Origin: Bog-473 sp963730395 | GTDB taxonomy: Bacteria > Actinomycetota > Acidimicrobiia > Acidimicrobiales > RAAP-2 | Length of the DNA stretch: 64,000 bases | Direction: 5' to 3' | Assembly: GCA_963730395.1 (NCBI GenBank) | Contig: CAVSSK010000003.1 | Coordinates: forward strand, 1-64,000 | Part shown: positions 1 to 6,693 of the stretch, piece by piece | Layout: every line of letters starts with the position of its first letter | Numbering within the stretch: the first letter of the stretch is position 1 | Notes under the pieces: generated by a model | What the model saw: only the letters and a program-made list of their open reading frames with translations | Databases searched by the model: none | Told to the model about the DNA's origin: nothing | Program-made: the position numbers and the translations under genes

Positions 1-97
1 CGTGGCCACGAAAAAGTCCGCAGTTATGGCCAGAAAAGTCCGCAGCTGGTGGCCAAGAAAAGTCCCCGCTGTTGGCCAGAGAAGTCCTCACCCCTCG
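1..97. repeat. IS21 left-end transposase-binding repeats
   Basis: The motif GGCCA followed by an A-rich tract and AGTCC occurs four times, starting near 4, 28, 51 and 74, with a 23-24 base period. The last copy continues into CACCCCTCG, which is the inverse of bases found at the right end of the element. Multiple short terminal repeats are typical of IS21. Confidence 0.8.
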
Positions 98-199
98 CTG
101 AAGCATCCACCGGGGGGCCCCCCGGCCGGTGACGGTGGCGGTGCAATCCAACCGCCGCACCGACCGAAGGGACATCTCCATGAAATCAGCGAGGGAACG

Positions 200-1622
200 A
201 TGGACATGAATGCCGCCTACCGAGAGGTGGGCAGCTATCGGGCAGCGGCCGTCATCTGCGGCACCACCGCAAGACCGTCAAGCGGGCCGTAGCGAAGCCG
301 CGGGCGGCCGAGGGGGCAAAGGCGGCTCGAGGAGGCCGTCGCGCACAACTCCAACGCGGTGCGCGACGTCGTCGCCGAGCGGGTCGAACGCACCAAGGGG
401 CGGATCTCGGCCAAGCGGCTGTTGCCCGTGGTCCGGGCCGCCGGCTATACAGGCTCGGCCCGCAACCTGCGCCCGGTGGCCAAGGCCAAGGGGACGTGGC
501 GCTGGACCACCACCGGGGTCGGCGCCCCGGCGTGTGGTCGCCGGGCGAGATGCTCGTCATCGACTGGGGCGAGATGGCCCGCTGCTCGTCTTCTGCGCCG
601 TGATGGCGTGTTGCCGGTTCCGTTTCGTCATTTCGCCGACAAGGCGACGGAGACGACCATGGCGATGTTGGCCGCTGCTTCGAGACCTCGGGGCGGTGCC
701 CAAGGCGGTGCTGGCCGACCGCATGGGCTGCCTGAAGGGCGGGACCGTGGCCGGCCTCGTCGTCCCGACGCCGGCCTATGTGCGCTTCGCACCCACTACG
801 GGATTCGGCCGACTTCTGCCAGGGCGCCGACCCCGAGTCCAAAGGCATCGTCGAGGACCTGGTCGGTTACGACAAGTCCGACCTGGTGGTCCCCGAAGAG
901 CTCAGCGTCGTCGGAGCTGGCCGGCGCCAACGAGGGCCCGGGCCTGGTGCGACGAAGTGAACGCCCGGCGCACACCGAAATCGGGGCGGTGCCGGCCGAA
1001 CGCCTCGGGACCGAGCGGCCGCTGATGGGCGCGCTGCCGTCGCTGCGGGCCCGGATCGGCAAGGTGGTGCTCCGCAAGGTCGACCGGCTGAGCTGTGTCC
1101 GCTTCGGTCGGCCCGCTACTCGGTGCCGACGGTCCACATCGGGCGCACCGTCGAGGTCCAGGTGGCACGGCAGCGGTGATGGTCGTGTTCTTGGGCGAGA
1201 TCGTGGCCAGCCCACGACCTCGTTGCCCCTGGTGAGACGTCCATCTGCGACGAGCACTACGGCGGGCCGCGGCCCGCCCCGCCGGGCGGTGCGGCCCAGG
1301 ACCGCGGCCGAAAAAGCCTTCTGCGCCCTCGGTCCGGTGGCCGAGGACTTCATCAAGGCGGCGGCCGCGGCCGGGGTCGACCAAGCTCGGCGCCGAACTC
1401 GCGGAGCTGGGCGGCATGGAGGCGGCCCATGGCACGAAGGCCTGGTGGCCGCCCTGGCCCGGGCGGTCGAGTTCGGGCGGTTCCGGGCTCACGACGTGCG
1501 TTCGATAATCGCCGCCGGCACCGGCTGCCCCGGCCGCGCCAGCCCGGTGACGCCCTCATCGTCGACCTGCCTAACGTCACCGCGCGCTCGCTCGACGACT
1601 ACGCCATCGGGGGTGAGTCATG
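200..1622 (+). pseudogene. istA: IS21 transposase IstA, multiply frameshifted
   Basis: The ATG at 200 opens an IstA-like N-terminus (MDMNAAYREVGSYR), but the frame breaks near 265 and the homology continues in other frames (about 359-540 RISAKRLLPVVRAAGY; 545-580 GEMLVIDWGEM, which would carry the first Asp of the DDE catalytic triad). Further breaks follow to the end near 1622, where the last codons overlap the istB start. The intact family protein would bind the repeated end sites and carry out cut-and-paste or circle-based transposition. No continuous reading frame longer than part of the gene survives, so no active product is expected. Indels are spread along the gene, which favours real decay over a single assembly error. 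Confidence 0.75.
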
Positions 1623-2393
1623 AGCACCAGCCCTCCGCCCTGCCCGCCGACCTCGAAGCCGGGCTGCGGCGACTGGCCTCGGTGCCATGCGCGCGCTGGC
1701 GCCCGAACTGCTGCTAGTGGCCAAGACCCAGCGCTGGAAGCCCGAGGAGTTCTTCCGCACGCTGATCGAGGCCGAGATCGCCTCACGGGACGCCTCCAAC
1801 GCCCCGAGGCCGGCTGAAGGCCGCCGCCTTCCCGGTGAAAAAGACTCTCGACGAGTTCGACGTCGCCGCCTCGTCGGTGCCCCGGGCCACCCTCGACTAC
1901 CTGGCCAGCCTCGAATGGATCGGGGCCAAGGAGAACCTCTGTCTGGTCGGCCCGGCCGGAACCGGCAAGTCCCACCTACTCGTCGCCCTCGGCCACCCCG
2001 CCGTCGACGCCGGTACAACGGGTGCGCTACTTCAGCGCCACCGAACTCGTCGAGACGCTCTATCGGGGTCTGGCCGACAACTCCGTGGGCAGGGTCATCG
2101 AACAGATCCTGCGGGCCGACCTGGTCCTGATCGACGAGATCGGCTTCGCGCCGATGGACGACACCGGCGCCCAGCTGTTCTTCCGCCTCGTCGCCGCCGC
2201 CTACGAGCGCCGGTCACTCGGCATCGCCTGGCACTGGCCGTTCGAGGACTGGGGACGCTTCCTGCCCGAGCACACCACGGCCGTCAGCCTGCTGGACCGG
2301 CTGCTGCACCACAGCGTCGTCGTGGTCACCGACGGGGAGTCGTTCCGGCTCAAGGAAGCCCGCCAGAAGGGAGGTGGTCCCAAGCTCACCTAG
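1620..2393 (+). pseudogene. istB: IS21 helper ATPase IstB, frameshifted
   Basis: The ATG at 1620 overlaps the istA stop, the usual IS21 arrangement. Homology runs through at least three frames: RALAPELLLVAKTQRW (from about 1687), then KTLDEFDVAASSVPRATLDY and the Walker A loop GPAGTGKSH (1835-1980), then from about 2020 RYFSATELVETLYRGL with Walker B LVLIDEIGF and the conserved C-terminal LLDRLLHHS segment. IstB is an AAA+ ATPase that assembles with IstA and the target DNA. The frame changes near 1830 and 2015 separate the nucleotide-binding motifs, so the gene is broken. Confidence 0.8.
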
Positions 2394-2407
2394 AGTCAGA
2401 AATCACC

Positions 2408-2462
2408 GCGAGGGGTGCGGACTTCTCGTGGCCAAAACTGCGGACTGGAAACCGGCCACGGA
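2408..2462. repeat. IS21 right-end inverted repeats
   Basis: Read on the minus strand this segment matches the left end: a CGTGGCC...AGTCCGCAGTT site followed by GGCCACGAGAAGTCCG and CACCCCTCG. It starts 15 bases after the stop of the istB remnant, marking the right boundary of the element. Confidence 0.75.
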
Positions 2463-2627
2463 CAATCCCCGTGCACGGAGAGGAGGTCTATTGCCGGACG
2501 TGTCTCGGAGCTGATGGAGCCCAGGCAACACCTCCCAAGAGTCCCAGTTCGGCGGACCTACGGCTGCCAACCGACCAATCTGGATTAGAACAATGGTCCG
2601 GGGCCTCTTGAGAAGGGGAGTGGGAGC

Positions 2628-3251
2628 GTGAGCCTGCAAGTCATCGGCGCCGGACTGGGCAGAACTGGCACGACCTCACTGAAGGCCGCTCTAGAACGGC
2701 TCTTGGGCAGACCCTGCTACCACATGTTGGAAGTCCGGGAACGGCCGGCAGACGCGGACGCCTGGGGCGATGCGTACGAGGGACGATCACCTGCATGGGA
2801 GGAGTTCTTCTCTGGATACGGGGCATCAGTCGACTGGCCCGCAGCCCCGTTCTGGTCCGAGATCAGCCGAGCGTTTCCCGATGCTCTCGTCCTGTTGTCG
2901 GTGCGAGATGTGGACACGTGGTGGAAGAGCGTGTCGAACACCATCTTCGTGGCCTTGGCAACCTACTTTGCCGACGATGCGCCTGACGACGGCTGGACCC
3001 GGATGGGACAGGGGATGATGACGTCCTTCAGCCCGGCCTGGCAGGACGAGGTTTCGGCCAAGGCCGCCTACCTTGCCCATAACGAACTCGTGCGAACGAC
3101 TGCGCCGAAGGATCGTCTTCTCGAGTGGCGTCCTGAGGAGGGGTGGGAACCGATTTGCGCCAGCCTTGGTCTCGACATTCCTGACGAACCGTTTCCTCAT
3201 ACCAACACGACCGCTCAAGCCCGAAACGAAATGGGCCTTGACCCCATCTAG
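2628..3251 (+). CDS. sulfotransferase-family protein
   Basis: A 207-residue protein with GTG start, preceded by a GAAGGGGAG ribosome site. The N-terminus holds a phosphate-binding loop typical of this family (GAGLGRTGTTSLK, residues 7-19), which in sulfotransferases grips the 5'-phosphate of PAPS. Related short proteins in bacteria and animals (often called NAD-dependent epimerase/dehydratase-like or P-loop sulfotransferases) have unknown acceptors. It is the only intact gene between two transposon remnants, so it may be an accessory gene. The substrate cannot be read from the sequence. Confidence 0.8.
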   Translation: MSLQVIGAGLGRTGTTSLKAALERLLGRPCYHMLEVRERPADADAWGDAYEGRSPAWEEFFSGYGASVDWPAAPFWSEISRAFPDALVLLSVRDVDTWWKSVSNTIFVALATYFADDAPDDGWTRMGQGMMTSFSPAWQDEVSAKAAYLAHNELVRTTAPKDRLLEWRPEEGWEPICASLGLDIPDEPFPHTNTTAQARNEMGLDPI

Positions 3252-3440
3252 CGAATGCCTGGGTTGTCCAGTGAGAACACCAACGGCCTGCTCCGCCTGC
3301 CCACGGGAACGGACCTCTCCGAGCTCAGCGCGCACGACCTCGCCGGCACCCAGCGCAGCCTCAATGGTCGTCCCCGCGAGACCCTCGGATATAGATGAAA
3401 CCATCAGAGAAACTTGCCGAGCTTCTTGCGCTCACCCCTT
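3250..3440 (+). pseudogene. IS30-family transposase C-terminal remnant
   Basis: From 3273 the plus strand reads ENTNGLLR, then GTDLSELSAHDLA and LNGRPRETLGYR, followed by KPSEKLAELLAL after a one-base frame change near 3395. This is the conserved C-terminal end of IS30-type DDE transposases (ENxNGLLRxxxPKGTDL, LNxRPRKTLGW). Only the last 60 or so codons remain, directly behind the sulfotransferase gene. Confidence 0.65.
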
Positions 3441-3472
3441 GCAACCCGACGTTCCCGTTTTGATCGGGTCTG

Positions 3473-4645
3473 TCACGCCCCCTTGAGGTTCACCACCTGG
3501 TGCAGCTCGTGGACCACATCGACCAGGTCGGCCTGGTCTGCCATGACCTGGGCGATCGGCTTGTACGCATCCGGGTGCTCATCGACCAGCTGCTCGGCCA
3601 TGGTGTGGTCCCACGCCCTCCCCGCCATGGCGGTTCGGAGCGACTCGGTGGTCAACTGGCGGAACGCCGCCTTGCGACCGAGCCGCCGACCGGCTCCGTG
3701 CGAGCTCGACTCGTACGAAGCCTCGTTGCCCCTGCCACGCACGATGAACGACGACGCGCCCATGGAGCCCGGGATGACGCCCATGTCCGAGCGCCCAGCC
3801 CGGATGGCTCCCTTGCGGGTGATCCATACATCCTCGCCCCGGTGGGTCTCCTTGACGGCGTAGTTGTGGTGGCAGTTGATGCGCTCGCTCTCGAGAGCAT
3901 GGGGCACGGCCGCCCGCAGAGCCGCCAGAGCGGCATCCATCATCTGCTCGCGGTTGCCCCAGGCGTAGCGCTGAGCCCACAGCATGTCCGACACGTAGGC
4001 GTCGAACTCCGGCCGGCCCTCAGCCAGCCAGGCCAGGTCGCGGTCCTCGAGGACCTGACCCTCCTCCTGGGCGATCAGGCGAGCCGTCTTGATGTGGGCC
4101 GTGGCCAGCTGGTTGCCGATGCCCCGGCTGCCCGAGTGCAGCACGATCCAGACACGGTCGCGCTCGTCCAGGCAGACCTCGACGAAGTGGTTGCCGCTCC
4201 CGAGGCTGCCGAACTGAGCAGTGATGGTCGTCATCTGGCGCTCCGAAAGCTCGGATGCCGAGCCCGGCGGCAGTCCCAGCGCCGCGAGCGCCGGCGGCAC
4301 ACTGCCCTGGGAGCGCACGTGCCCCTTTCCGACACCCGCCGGGATCCGGTCGCGCAGCAAGCCGTGGAGTGCGGTGAGGTCGTCCGGCAGCTCGGATGCA
4401 GTGAGGTTGGTCTCCGCCGCCACCATGCCGCAGCCGATGTCGACACCGACCGCCGAGGGCAAGAGTGCATTCCTGGTGGCCACGACGCTGCCTACCGTTG
4501 CCCCCAGGCCGAAGTGTGCGTCCGCCATCAGGCAGACGGGCCCGGCGAGGATCGGCAGCCGCGAGGTCCGCAGTGCCTGCTCGAGGGCGTTGTCGTCGAG
4601 CTCGCTGGCCCATGAGGTCAGGTTCGCGTTGATCTGCTTCGGCAT
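3473..4645 (-). CDS. rtcB: RtcB-family RNA ligase
   Basis: 390-residue protein, the normal size of bacterial RtcB. RtcB ligates RNA 2',3'-cyclic phosphate or 3'-phosphate ends to 5'-OH ends using GTP and Mn2+, the chemistry needed to repair tRNAs cut by anticodon nucleases. Visible metal and active-site motifs: DAHFGLGATVG (about 42-52), DIGCGM with C72, GNHF with H153, LHSGSRG with H170, NCHHN with H259/H260, ITRKGAIRAG, and SSHGAGR with H316, the His that becomes guanylylated in the family. ATG at 4645 was chosen because homology starts at MPKQIN; an upstream in-frame TTG at 4681 has no support. The gene starts 78 bases after the last tRNA of the array, in the same direction, with no clear terminator between, so co-transcription is plausible. 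No archease is seen beside it. Confidence 0.95.
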   Translation of the reverse strand: MPKQINANLTSWASELDDNALEQALRTSRLPILAGPVCLMADAHFGLGATVGSVVATRNALLPSAVGVDIGCGMVAAETNLTASELPDDLTALHGLLRDRIPAGVGKGHVRSQGSVPPALAALGLPPGSASELSERQMTTITAQFGSLGSGNHFVEVCLDERDRVWIVLHSGSRGIGNQLATAHIKTARLIAQEEGQVLEDRDLAWLAEGRPEFDAYVSDMLWAQRYAWGNREQMMDAALAALRAAVPHALESERINCHHNYAVKETHRGEDVWITRKGAIRAGRSDMGVIPGSMGASSFIVRGRGNEASYESSSHGAGRRLGRKAAFRQLTTESLRTAMAGRAWDHTMAEQLVDEHPDAYKPIAQVMADQADLVDVVHELHQVVNLKGA

Positions 4646-4670
4646 GGCGTTCACGTCCCGTCTGCTTAGA

Positions 4671-4703
4671 CACAGCGACAACCAAATAGTGCGCCAGATT
4701 GGG
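4671..4703 (+). repeat. array-end inverted repeat, left copy
   Basis: 33 bases between the rtcB start and the last tRNA, containing GACAACCAAATAGTGCG and ending CCAGATTGGG. It matches the right copy (7697-7729, opposite strand) at 29 of 33 positions, both pointing into the tRNA array. The half TTGACA present in the right copy is GCGACA here. Confidence 0.85.
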
Positions 4704-4722
4704 TTCGGCTGACCGATCTGCG

Positions 4723-4806
4723 TGTTCGAGCCGGGAGTCGGACCCGGACGCTCGTTGTGAGCACCGGCCCCTCAAGCTGGCGTGTCTACCGTTCCACCAC
4801 TCGAAC
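4723..4806 (-). tRNA. tRNA-Leu (GAG)
   Basis: Last array gene. Class II: acceptor GUUCGAG/CUCGAAC, anticodon loop UUGAGGG, variable arm GCUC-ACAAC-GAGC, T-loop UCCGACU (C55), discriminator A. No encoded CCA. The left inverted repeat starts 20 bases downstream. Confidence 0.92.
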
Positions 4807-4836
4807 GTGTTCCAGCCCCCGGGCTGGTCTGGAGAG

Positions 4837-4909
4837 AGCCGGTGGAGAGTGTCGAACTCTCGCGCTCCCGCGTACGAAGCGGGCGCTCAGCCACCCGAGC
4901 ATCACCGGC
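4837..4909 (-). tRNA. tRNA-Thr (CGU)
   Basis: Acceptor GCCGGUG/CACCGGC, D-arm GCUC/GAGC, perfect anticodon stem CCCGC/GCGGG, loop UUCGUAC, T-loop UUCGACA, discriminator U. No encoded CCA. Confidence 0.93.
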
Positions 4910-4913
4910 GAGG

Positions 4914-4986
4914 TACCCCCGACACGATTCGAACGTGCACACGCTGGGTTTGGGGCAGCTGCCTCTTCCGTTTGGGCTAGGGGGGC
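4914..4986 (-). tRNA. atypical class I tRNA, anticodon CAA?, C33
   Basis: Good T-arm (GCACG-UUCGAAU-CGUGU) and mostly paired acceptor (GCCCCCC/CGGGGGU, one C-C mismatch). Anticodon stem GCUGC/CCAGC has a C-C mismatch and encloses CCCAAAC, giving CAA (Leu) with C33, or CCA if shifted by one. The variable loop is short, unlike real tRNA-Leu. Identity is uncertain. Confidence 0.65.
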
Positions 4987-4990
4987 CAGA

Positions 4991-5063
4991 TGGTTGGGGC
5001 CCCGGGTGCTGACCCCGACGCGGATGGTTCATAAGACCTTCCTGGGCTACCGGCCCGGCCCCA
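4991..5063 (-). tRNA. atypical tRNA, anticodon UAU (Ile?), G54/G58
   Basis: Acceptor UGGGGCC/GGCCCCA, T-arm UCGGG-GUCAGCA-CCCGG, discriminator A and encoded CCA are clear. The anticodon stem (AAGGU/ACCAU, one A-A mismatch) holds loop CUUAUGA, giving UAU. The D-arm is short and irregular and the gene is about three bases shorter than usual. UAU is a rare bacterial anticodon because AUA is normally read by CAU with lysidine. Confidence 0.7.
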
Positions 5064-5064
5064 G

Positions 5065-5137
5065 TCGCAGCGCTCCGTACTGACCGGAGATCTTCGGGCG
5101 TATGAGACCCGTGAGGTCACCATCCCTCCCCGCTGCG
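5065..5137 (-). tRNA. tRNA with CAU anticodon (Met or Ile2), G54/G58
   Basis: Acceptor CGCAGCG/CGCUGCG, D-arm GAGG/CCUC, anticodon stem CGGGU/GCCCG, loop CUCAUAC, T-loop GUCAGUA, discriminator A. The C1-G72 pair argues against an initiator. If lysidine-modified it would read AUA as Ile; otherwise elongator Met. Confidence 0.88.
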
Positions 5138-5162
5138 TTGCGTTGCGGGTCCTCAGACCCAG

Positions 5163-5235
5163 GGTGAATGAGGAGAATCGAACTCCCTGCTGGGTGGGTC
5201 ACGACCACCCGCCTCTCCATCCGGCTCCATCCACC
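5163..5235 (-). tRNA. tRNA-His (GUG), C33
   Basis: Acceptor GUGGAUG/CAUUCAC with an encoded G-1 opposite discriminator C73, the His identity pair. Perfect anticodon stem GGUGG/CCACC, loop UCGUGAC with C33, T-loop UUCGAUU. No encoded CCA. Confidence 0.93.
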
Positions 5236-5259
5236 ATGTGGGGGCGGTGTGCGCCCAAG

Positions 5260-5331
5260 TGCATCCGGGAGGTGCTGACCCTCCGACTTCCACGGTGTGA
5301 GCGTGGCGCTCTGCCGCTGAGCTACGGATGC
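5260..5331 (-). tRNA. tRNA-Val (CAC), G54/G58
   Basis: Acceptor GCAUCCG/CGGAUGC, anticodon stem CCACG/CGUGG, loop CUCACAC, T-loop GUCAGCA, discriminator A. No encoded CCA. Confidence 0.92.
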
Positions 5332-5341
5332 GTCGAGTGTG

Positions 5342-5413
5342 TGCTGGCGGCCGGGCTCGAACCGGCTCAGTCGGGATCAAAGTCCCGGGCCCGTCCCGTC
5401 GGGCGCCACCAGC
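5342..5413 (-). tRNA. tRNA with 6-nt anticodon loop (Lys UUU or Gln UUG)
   Basis: Good acceptor (GCUGGUG/CGCCAGC), D-arm (GCCC/GGGC) and T-arm (GCCGG-UUCGAGC-CCGGC), discriminator A. The anticodon stem pairs best as CGGGA/UCCCG, leaving a loop of only six bases, CUUUGA. Depending on register the anticodon is UUU (Lys) or UUG (Gln). A one-base deletion in the loop is likely. The D-arm is nearly identical to that of tRNA-Thr (UGU). Confidence 0.7.
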
Positions 5414-5470
5414 GCCTGGTCCCTCTCTCAGGGCGGCGTCGTCACCGGCTGACTCCGGGCCGTGATGATC

Positions 5471-5545
5471 TGGTGGACACAGGGCGTTTCGGAAGCCCGA
5501 CCTCCGGCGTGTCGTGCCGGCGCTCTGCCTCTGAGCTATGTGTCC
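5471..5545 (-). tRNA. tRNA-Val (GAC), C33
   Basis: Acceptor GGACACA/UGUGUCC, perfect anticodon stem CCGGC/GCCGG, loop ACGACAC with C33, T-loop UCCGAAA (C55) on a stem with a mismatch at 53-61. Discriminator A, CCA encoded. Confidence 0.88.
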
Positions 5546-5546
5546 G

Positions 5547-5621
5547 TGGCGGTCATGGGTGGTTTCGATCCACCGCCTCGCGCGTTTCAGGCGCGCGCTC
5601 TCCCAACTGAGCTACACGACC
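5547..5621 (-). tRNA. tRNA-Phe (GAA), A54
   Basis: Acceptor GGUCGUG/CAUGACC, perfect anticodon stem CGCGC/GCGCG, loop CUGAAAC, T-loop AUCGAAA (A54), CCA encoded. Discriminator is G where bacterial Phe normally has A. Confidence 0.92.
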
Positions 5622-5622
5622 A

Positions 5623-5698
5623 TGGGGCCGGCCCCGGGACTCGAACCCGGATCAACTGGGTTACAAAGCCAGCGCCCATCCCGTCGGGCCCGGCCGGC
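5623..5698 (-). tRNA. tRNA-Thr (UGU)
   Basis: Acceptor GCCGGCC/GGCCGGC, D-arm GCCC/GGGC, anticodon loop UUUGUAA on a stem with one C-C mismatch (31-39), T-loop UUCGAGU, discriminator C (unusual for Thr), CCA encoded. Confidence 0.88.
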
Positions 5699-5716
5699 AC
5701 TCTCGAGTGGCTGTGA

Positions 5717-5881
5717 TCACGCCGCGTCATCCGGGGGCGGTCCTTCATCGGCGTCCACGACGCGCAGCCGCCGCACGGAAGAATCCGGCGTCGCCGGTAC
5801 CGCGAACAGCTCCGTCGAGCCGTCGGTCGCCGCATGCGCGCGGTCTTCGGATACGACGAGCTTCAGCCGATCGTGTTGCAT
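5717..5881 (-). CDS. 54-residue small protein encoded inside the tRNA array
   Basis: ATG at 5881 is preceded by AAAGGAGG with 7-base spacing, a near-perfect ribosome site and the strongest in this region. The frame of 54 codons ends at TGA 5717-5719, filling the gap between tRNA-Gln (UUG) and tRNA-Thr (UGU). The product begins MQHDRLKLVVSEDR, has a middle STELFAVPATPDSSVRRLRV and a very acidic, Pro-rich end (DADEGPPPDDAA). It has no transmembrane stretch, Cys or recognisable fold. Being the only apparent protein gene within the array and in the same direction as the tRNAs and rtcB, it may act on tRNA, on RtcB or on array expression. No family was recognised; function unknown. The neighbouring tRNA spacing argues that this insert is maintained rather than random spacer. 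Confidence 0.65.
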   Translation of the reverse strand: MQHDRLKLVVSEDRAHAATDGSTELFAVPATPDSSVRRLRVVDADEGPPPDDAA

Positions 5882-5896
5882 GGAATCGCCTCCTTT
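5882..5896 (-). promoter_or_regulatory. strong ribosome binding site of the small ORF
   Basis: Minus strand reads AAAGGAGGCGATTCC directly before the ATG at 5881. The purine core is fully complementary to the 16S anti-Shine-Dalgarno tail. It is the main evidence that this short frame is translated. Confidence 0.7.
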
Positions 5897-5900
5897 CAGA

Positions 5901-5974
5901 TGGTTCGGGAGGAAGGTGTCGAACCCTCATTTCAAGGACCAAAACCTTGCGTCCTGCCATTGGACGACTCCCGA
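5901..5974 (-). tRNA. tRNA-Gln (UUG)
   Basis: Acceptor UCGGGAG/CUCCCGA with U1-A72, anticodon stem CAAGG/CCUUG, loop UUUUGGU, T-loop UUCGACA, discriminator A, CCA encoded. The small ORF starts 20 bases downstream. Confidence 0.93.
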
Positions 5975-5986
5975 GCGGATGGTTGT

Positions 5987-6061
5987 TGGAGGGGTCAATG
6001 GGTACCGCCCCCATTACTCGTGGGTGGAAGCCACGCGTGTATCTGTCAACACCTTGACCCC
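5987..6061 (-). tRNA. tRNA-Gly (UCC), G54/G58
   Basis: Acceptor GGGGUCA/UGACCCC, anticodon stem CGUGG/CCACG with loop CUUCCAC, T-loop GGCGGUA (also G55), discriminator U, CCA encoded. Confidence 0.9.
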
Positions 6062-6062
6062 G

Positions 6063-6138
6063 TGGAGCAGTAGGCGGGTCCTGACCCCGCGGCCTCCTCG
6101 TTGGCAACGAGACGCTCTTCCCACTGAGCTACTACTGC
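6063..6138 (-). tRNA. tRNA-Gly (GCC), G54/G58
   Basis: Acceptor GCAGUAG/CUACUGC, anticodon loop UUGCCAA, T-loop GUCAGGA (G54, G58), discriminator U as for Gly, CCA encoded. Confidence 0.92.
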
Positions 6139-6139
6139 A

Positions 6140-6213
6140 TGGAGGCACCGGCTGGATTCTCACCAGCGTGGCCCGGGTTGCAATCGGGTACCTAGATCCT
6201 CGGTCACGGTGCC
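6140..6213 (-). tRNA. tRNA-Cys (GCA), altered T-loop
   Basis: Acceptor GGCACCG/CGGUGCC, anticodon loop UUGCAAC, discriminator U (Cys identity), CCA encoded. The T-loop is UGAGAAU: positions 55 and 56, normally U and C, are G and A, which should weaken the usual D-loop/T-loop contact. Confidence 0.88.
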
Positions 6214-6217
6214 AGGG

Positions 6218-6290
6218 CTGCGGAGGAGGGCATCGAACCCCCGACGACGGTGGTTAACGGCCACCCGCTCTTCCGCTGAGCTACTCCGCA
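6218..6290 (-). tRNA. tRNA-Asn (GUU), C33
   Basis: Acceptor UGCGGAG/CUCCGCA, perfect anticodon stem GGUGG/CCACC, loop CCGUUAA with C33, T-loop UUCGAUG, discriminator G as for Asn. No encoded CCA. Confidence 0.93.
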
Positions 6291-6322
6291 CTGCATGGGG
6301 CAGACCGATGGGAATGCCCCCG

Positions 6323-6393
6323 TACCGCCACGGGGTACCGACCCCCGGCTTCCGGGCTGAGAACCCGGCGGACTGCCTTTATCCGATGGCGGC
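6323..6393 (-). tRNA. tRNA-Glu (CUC), G54/G58
   Basis: Acceptor GCCGCCA/UGGCGGU (G1-U72 wobble), anticodon stem CCGGG/CCCGG with loop UUCUCAG, T-loop GUCGGUA (G54, G58). Discriminator A; no encoded CCA. Loop has normal U33, unlike its UUC partner. Confidence 0.88.
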
Positions 6394-6394
6394 G

Positions 6395-6469
6395 TGGTGA
6401 CGCAGGTCGGTTTCGATCCGACATCCTCCGGGTTGAAGGCCCGGCGTGCTCCCGTTGCACCACTGCGCC
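6395..6469 (-). tRNA. tRNA-Glu (UUC), C33
   Basis: Acceptor GGCGCAG/CUGCGUC, perfect anticodon stem CCGGG/CCCGG, loop CCUUCAA with C33, T-loop AUCGAAA with A54. Discriminator A, CCA encoded. Confidence 0.93.
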
Positions 6470-6473
6470 AGAG

Positions 6474-6560
6474 CGGAAGGTAGAGGTGTCGAACCCCCAC
6501 GGCGGAGCCGTGTCACTGTTTTCGAAACAGGGTGCCCCCAGCCAACGAGGCATACCTTCC
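6474..6560 (-). tRNA. tRNA-Ser (CGA)
   Basis: 87 nt class II tRNA. Acceptor GGAAGGU/ACCUUCC, anticodon loop UUCGAAA, variable arm CACGGC-UCC-GCCGUG, T-loop UUCGACA, discriminator G as for Ser. No encoded CCA. Confidence 0.93.
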
Positions 6561-6563
6561 AGG

Positions 6564-6655
6564 GCGGAGGGCGGCGGATCGAACGCTGGCGAGGTTGTCC
6601 TCGATCCTCGGCCGTCGCTTCGCCAGCGAGCACCTTTCCTCTCGGTCAATCCGTC
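6564..6655 (-). tRNA. degenerate Ser-like tRNA
   Basis: D-arm and anticodon-arm sequence (GACCGAGAGGAAAGGUGCUC) looks like class II tRNA-Ser and is followed by a possible long variable hairpin (CGAGG/CCUCG) and a UUCGAUC T-loop. But no proper acceptor stem can be formed, and the anticodon loop UGGCGAA has G33 and would read GCG at the usual position, or CGA if shifted by one. It is probably a decayed or strongly altered copy next to the good tRNA-Ser (CGA). Confidence 0.5.
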
Positions 6656-6693
6656 AATACAGACCGCCGGCGTGACCCACCTCCGGCCGACAG

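Larger units (their letters stand above)
1..2462 (+). mobile_element. IS21-family insertion element, decayed
   Basis: Two consecutive genes resembling istA (DDE transposase) and istB (AAA+ helper) lie between repeat-rich ends that mirror each other. The left end has four copies of a GGCCA-N3-5-AAGTCC type site, and the right end has inverted copies of the same site, as expected for IS21 transposase binding sites. Both genes are interrupted by several frameshifts, so the copy should be immobile unless another copy helps in trans. The left boundary may lie before base 1. Confidence 0.8.

Noticed and set aside
1..97. CRISPR-like repeats at the left edge
   Set aside because: Repeats are about 15 bases, imperfect, with short unequal spacers, and mirror the right end of an IS21 element.
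3440..3472. Rho-independent terminator after rtcB
   Set aside because: Only a four-pair CCCG/CGGG stem without a U-run is present.
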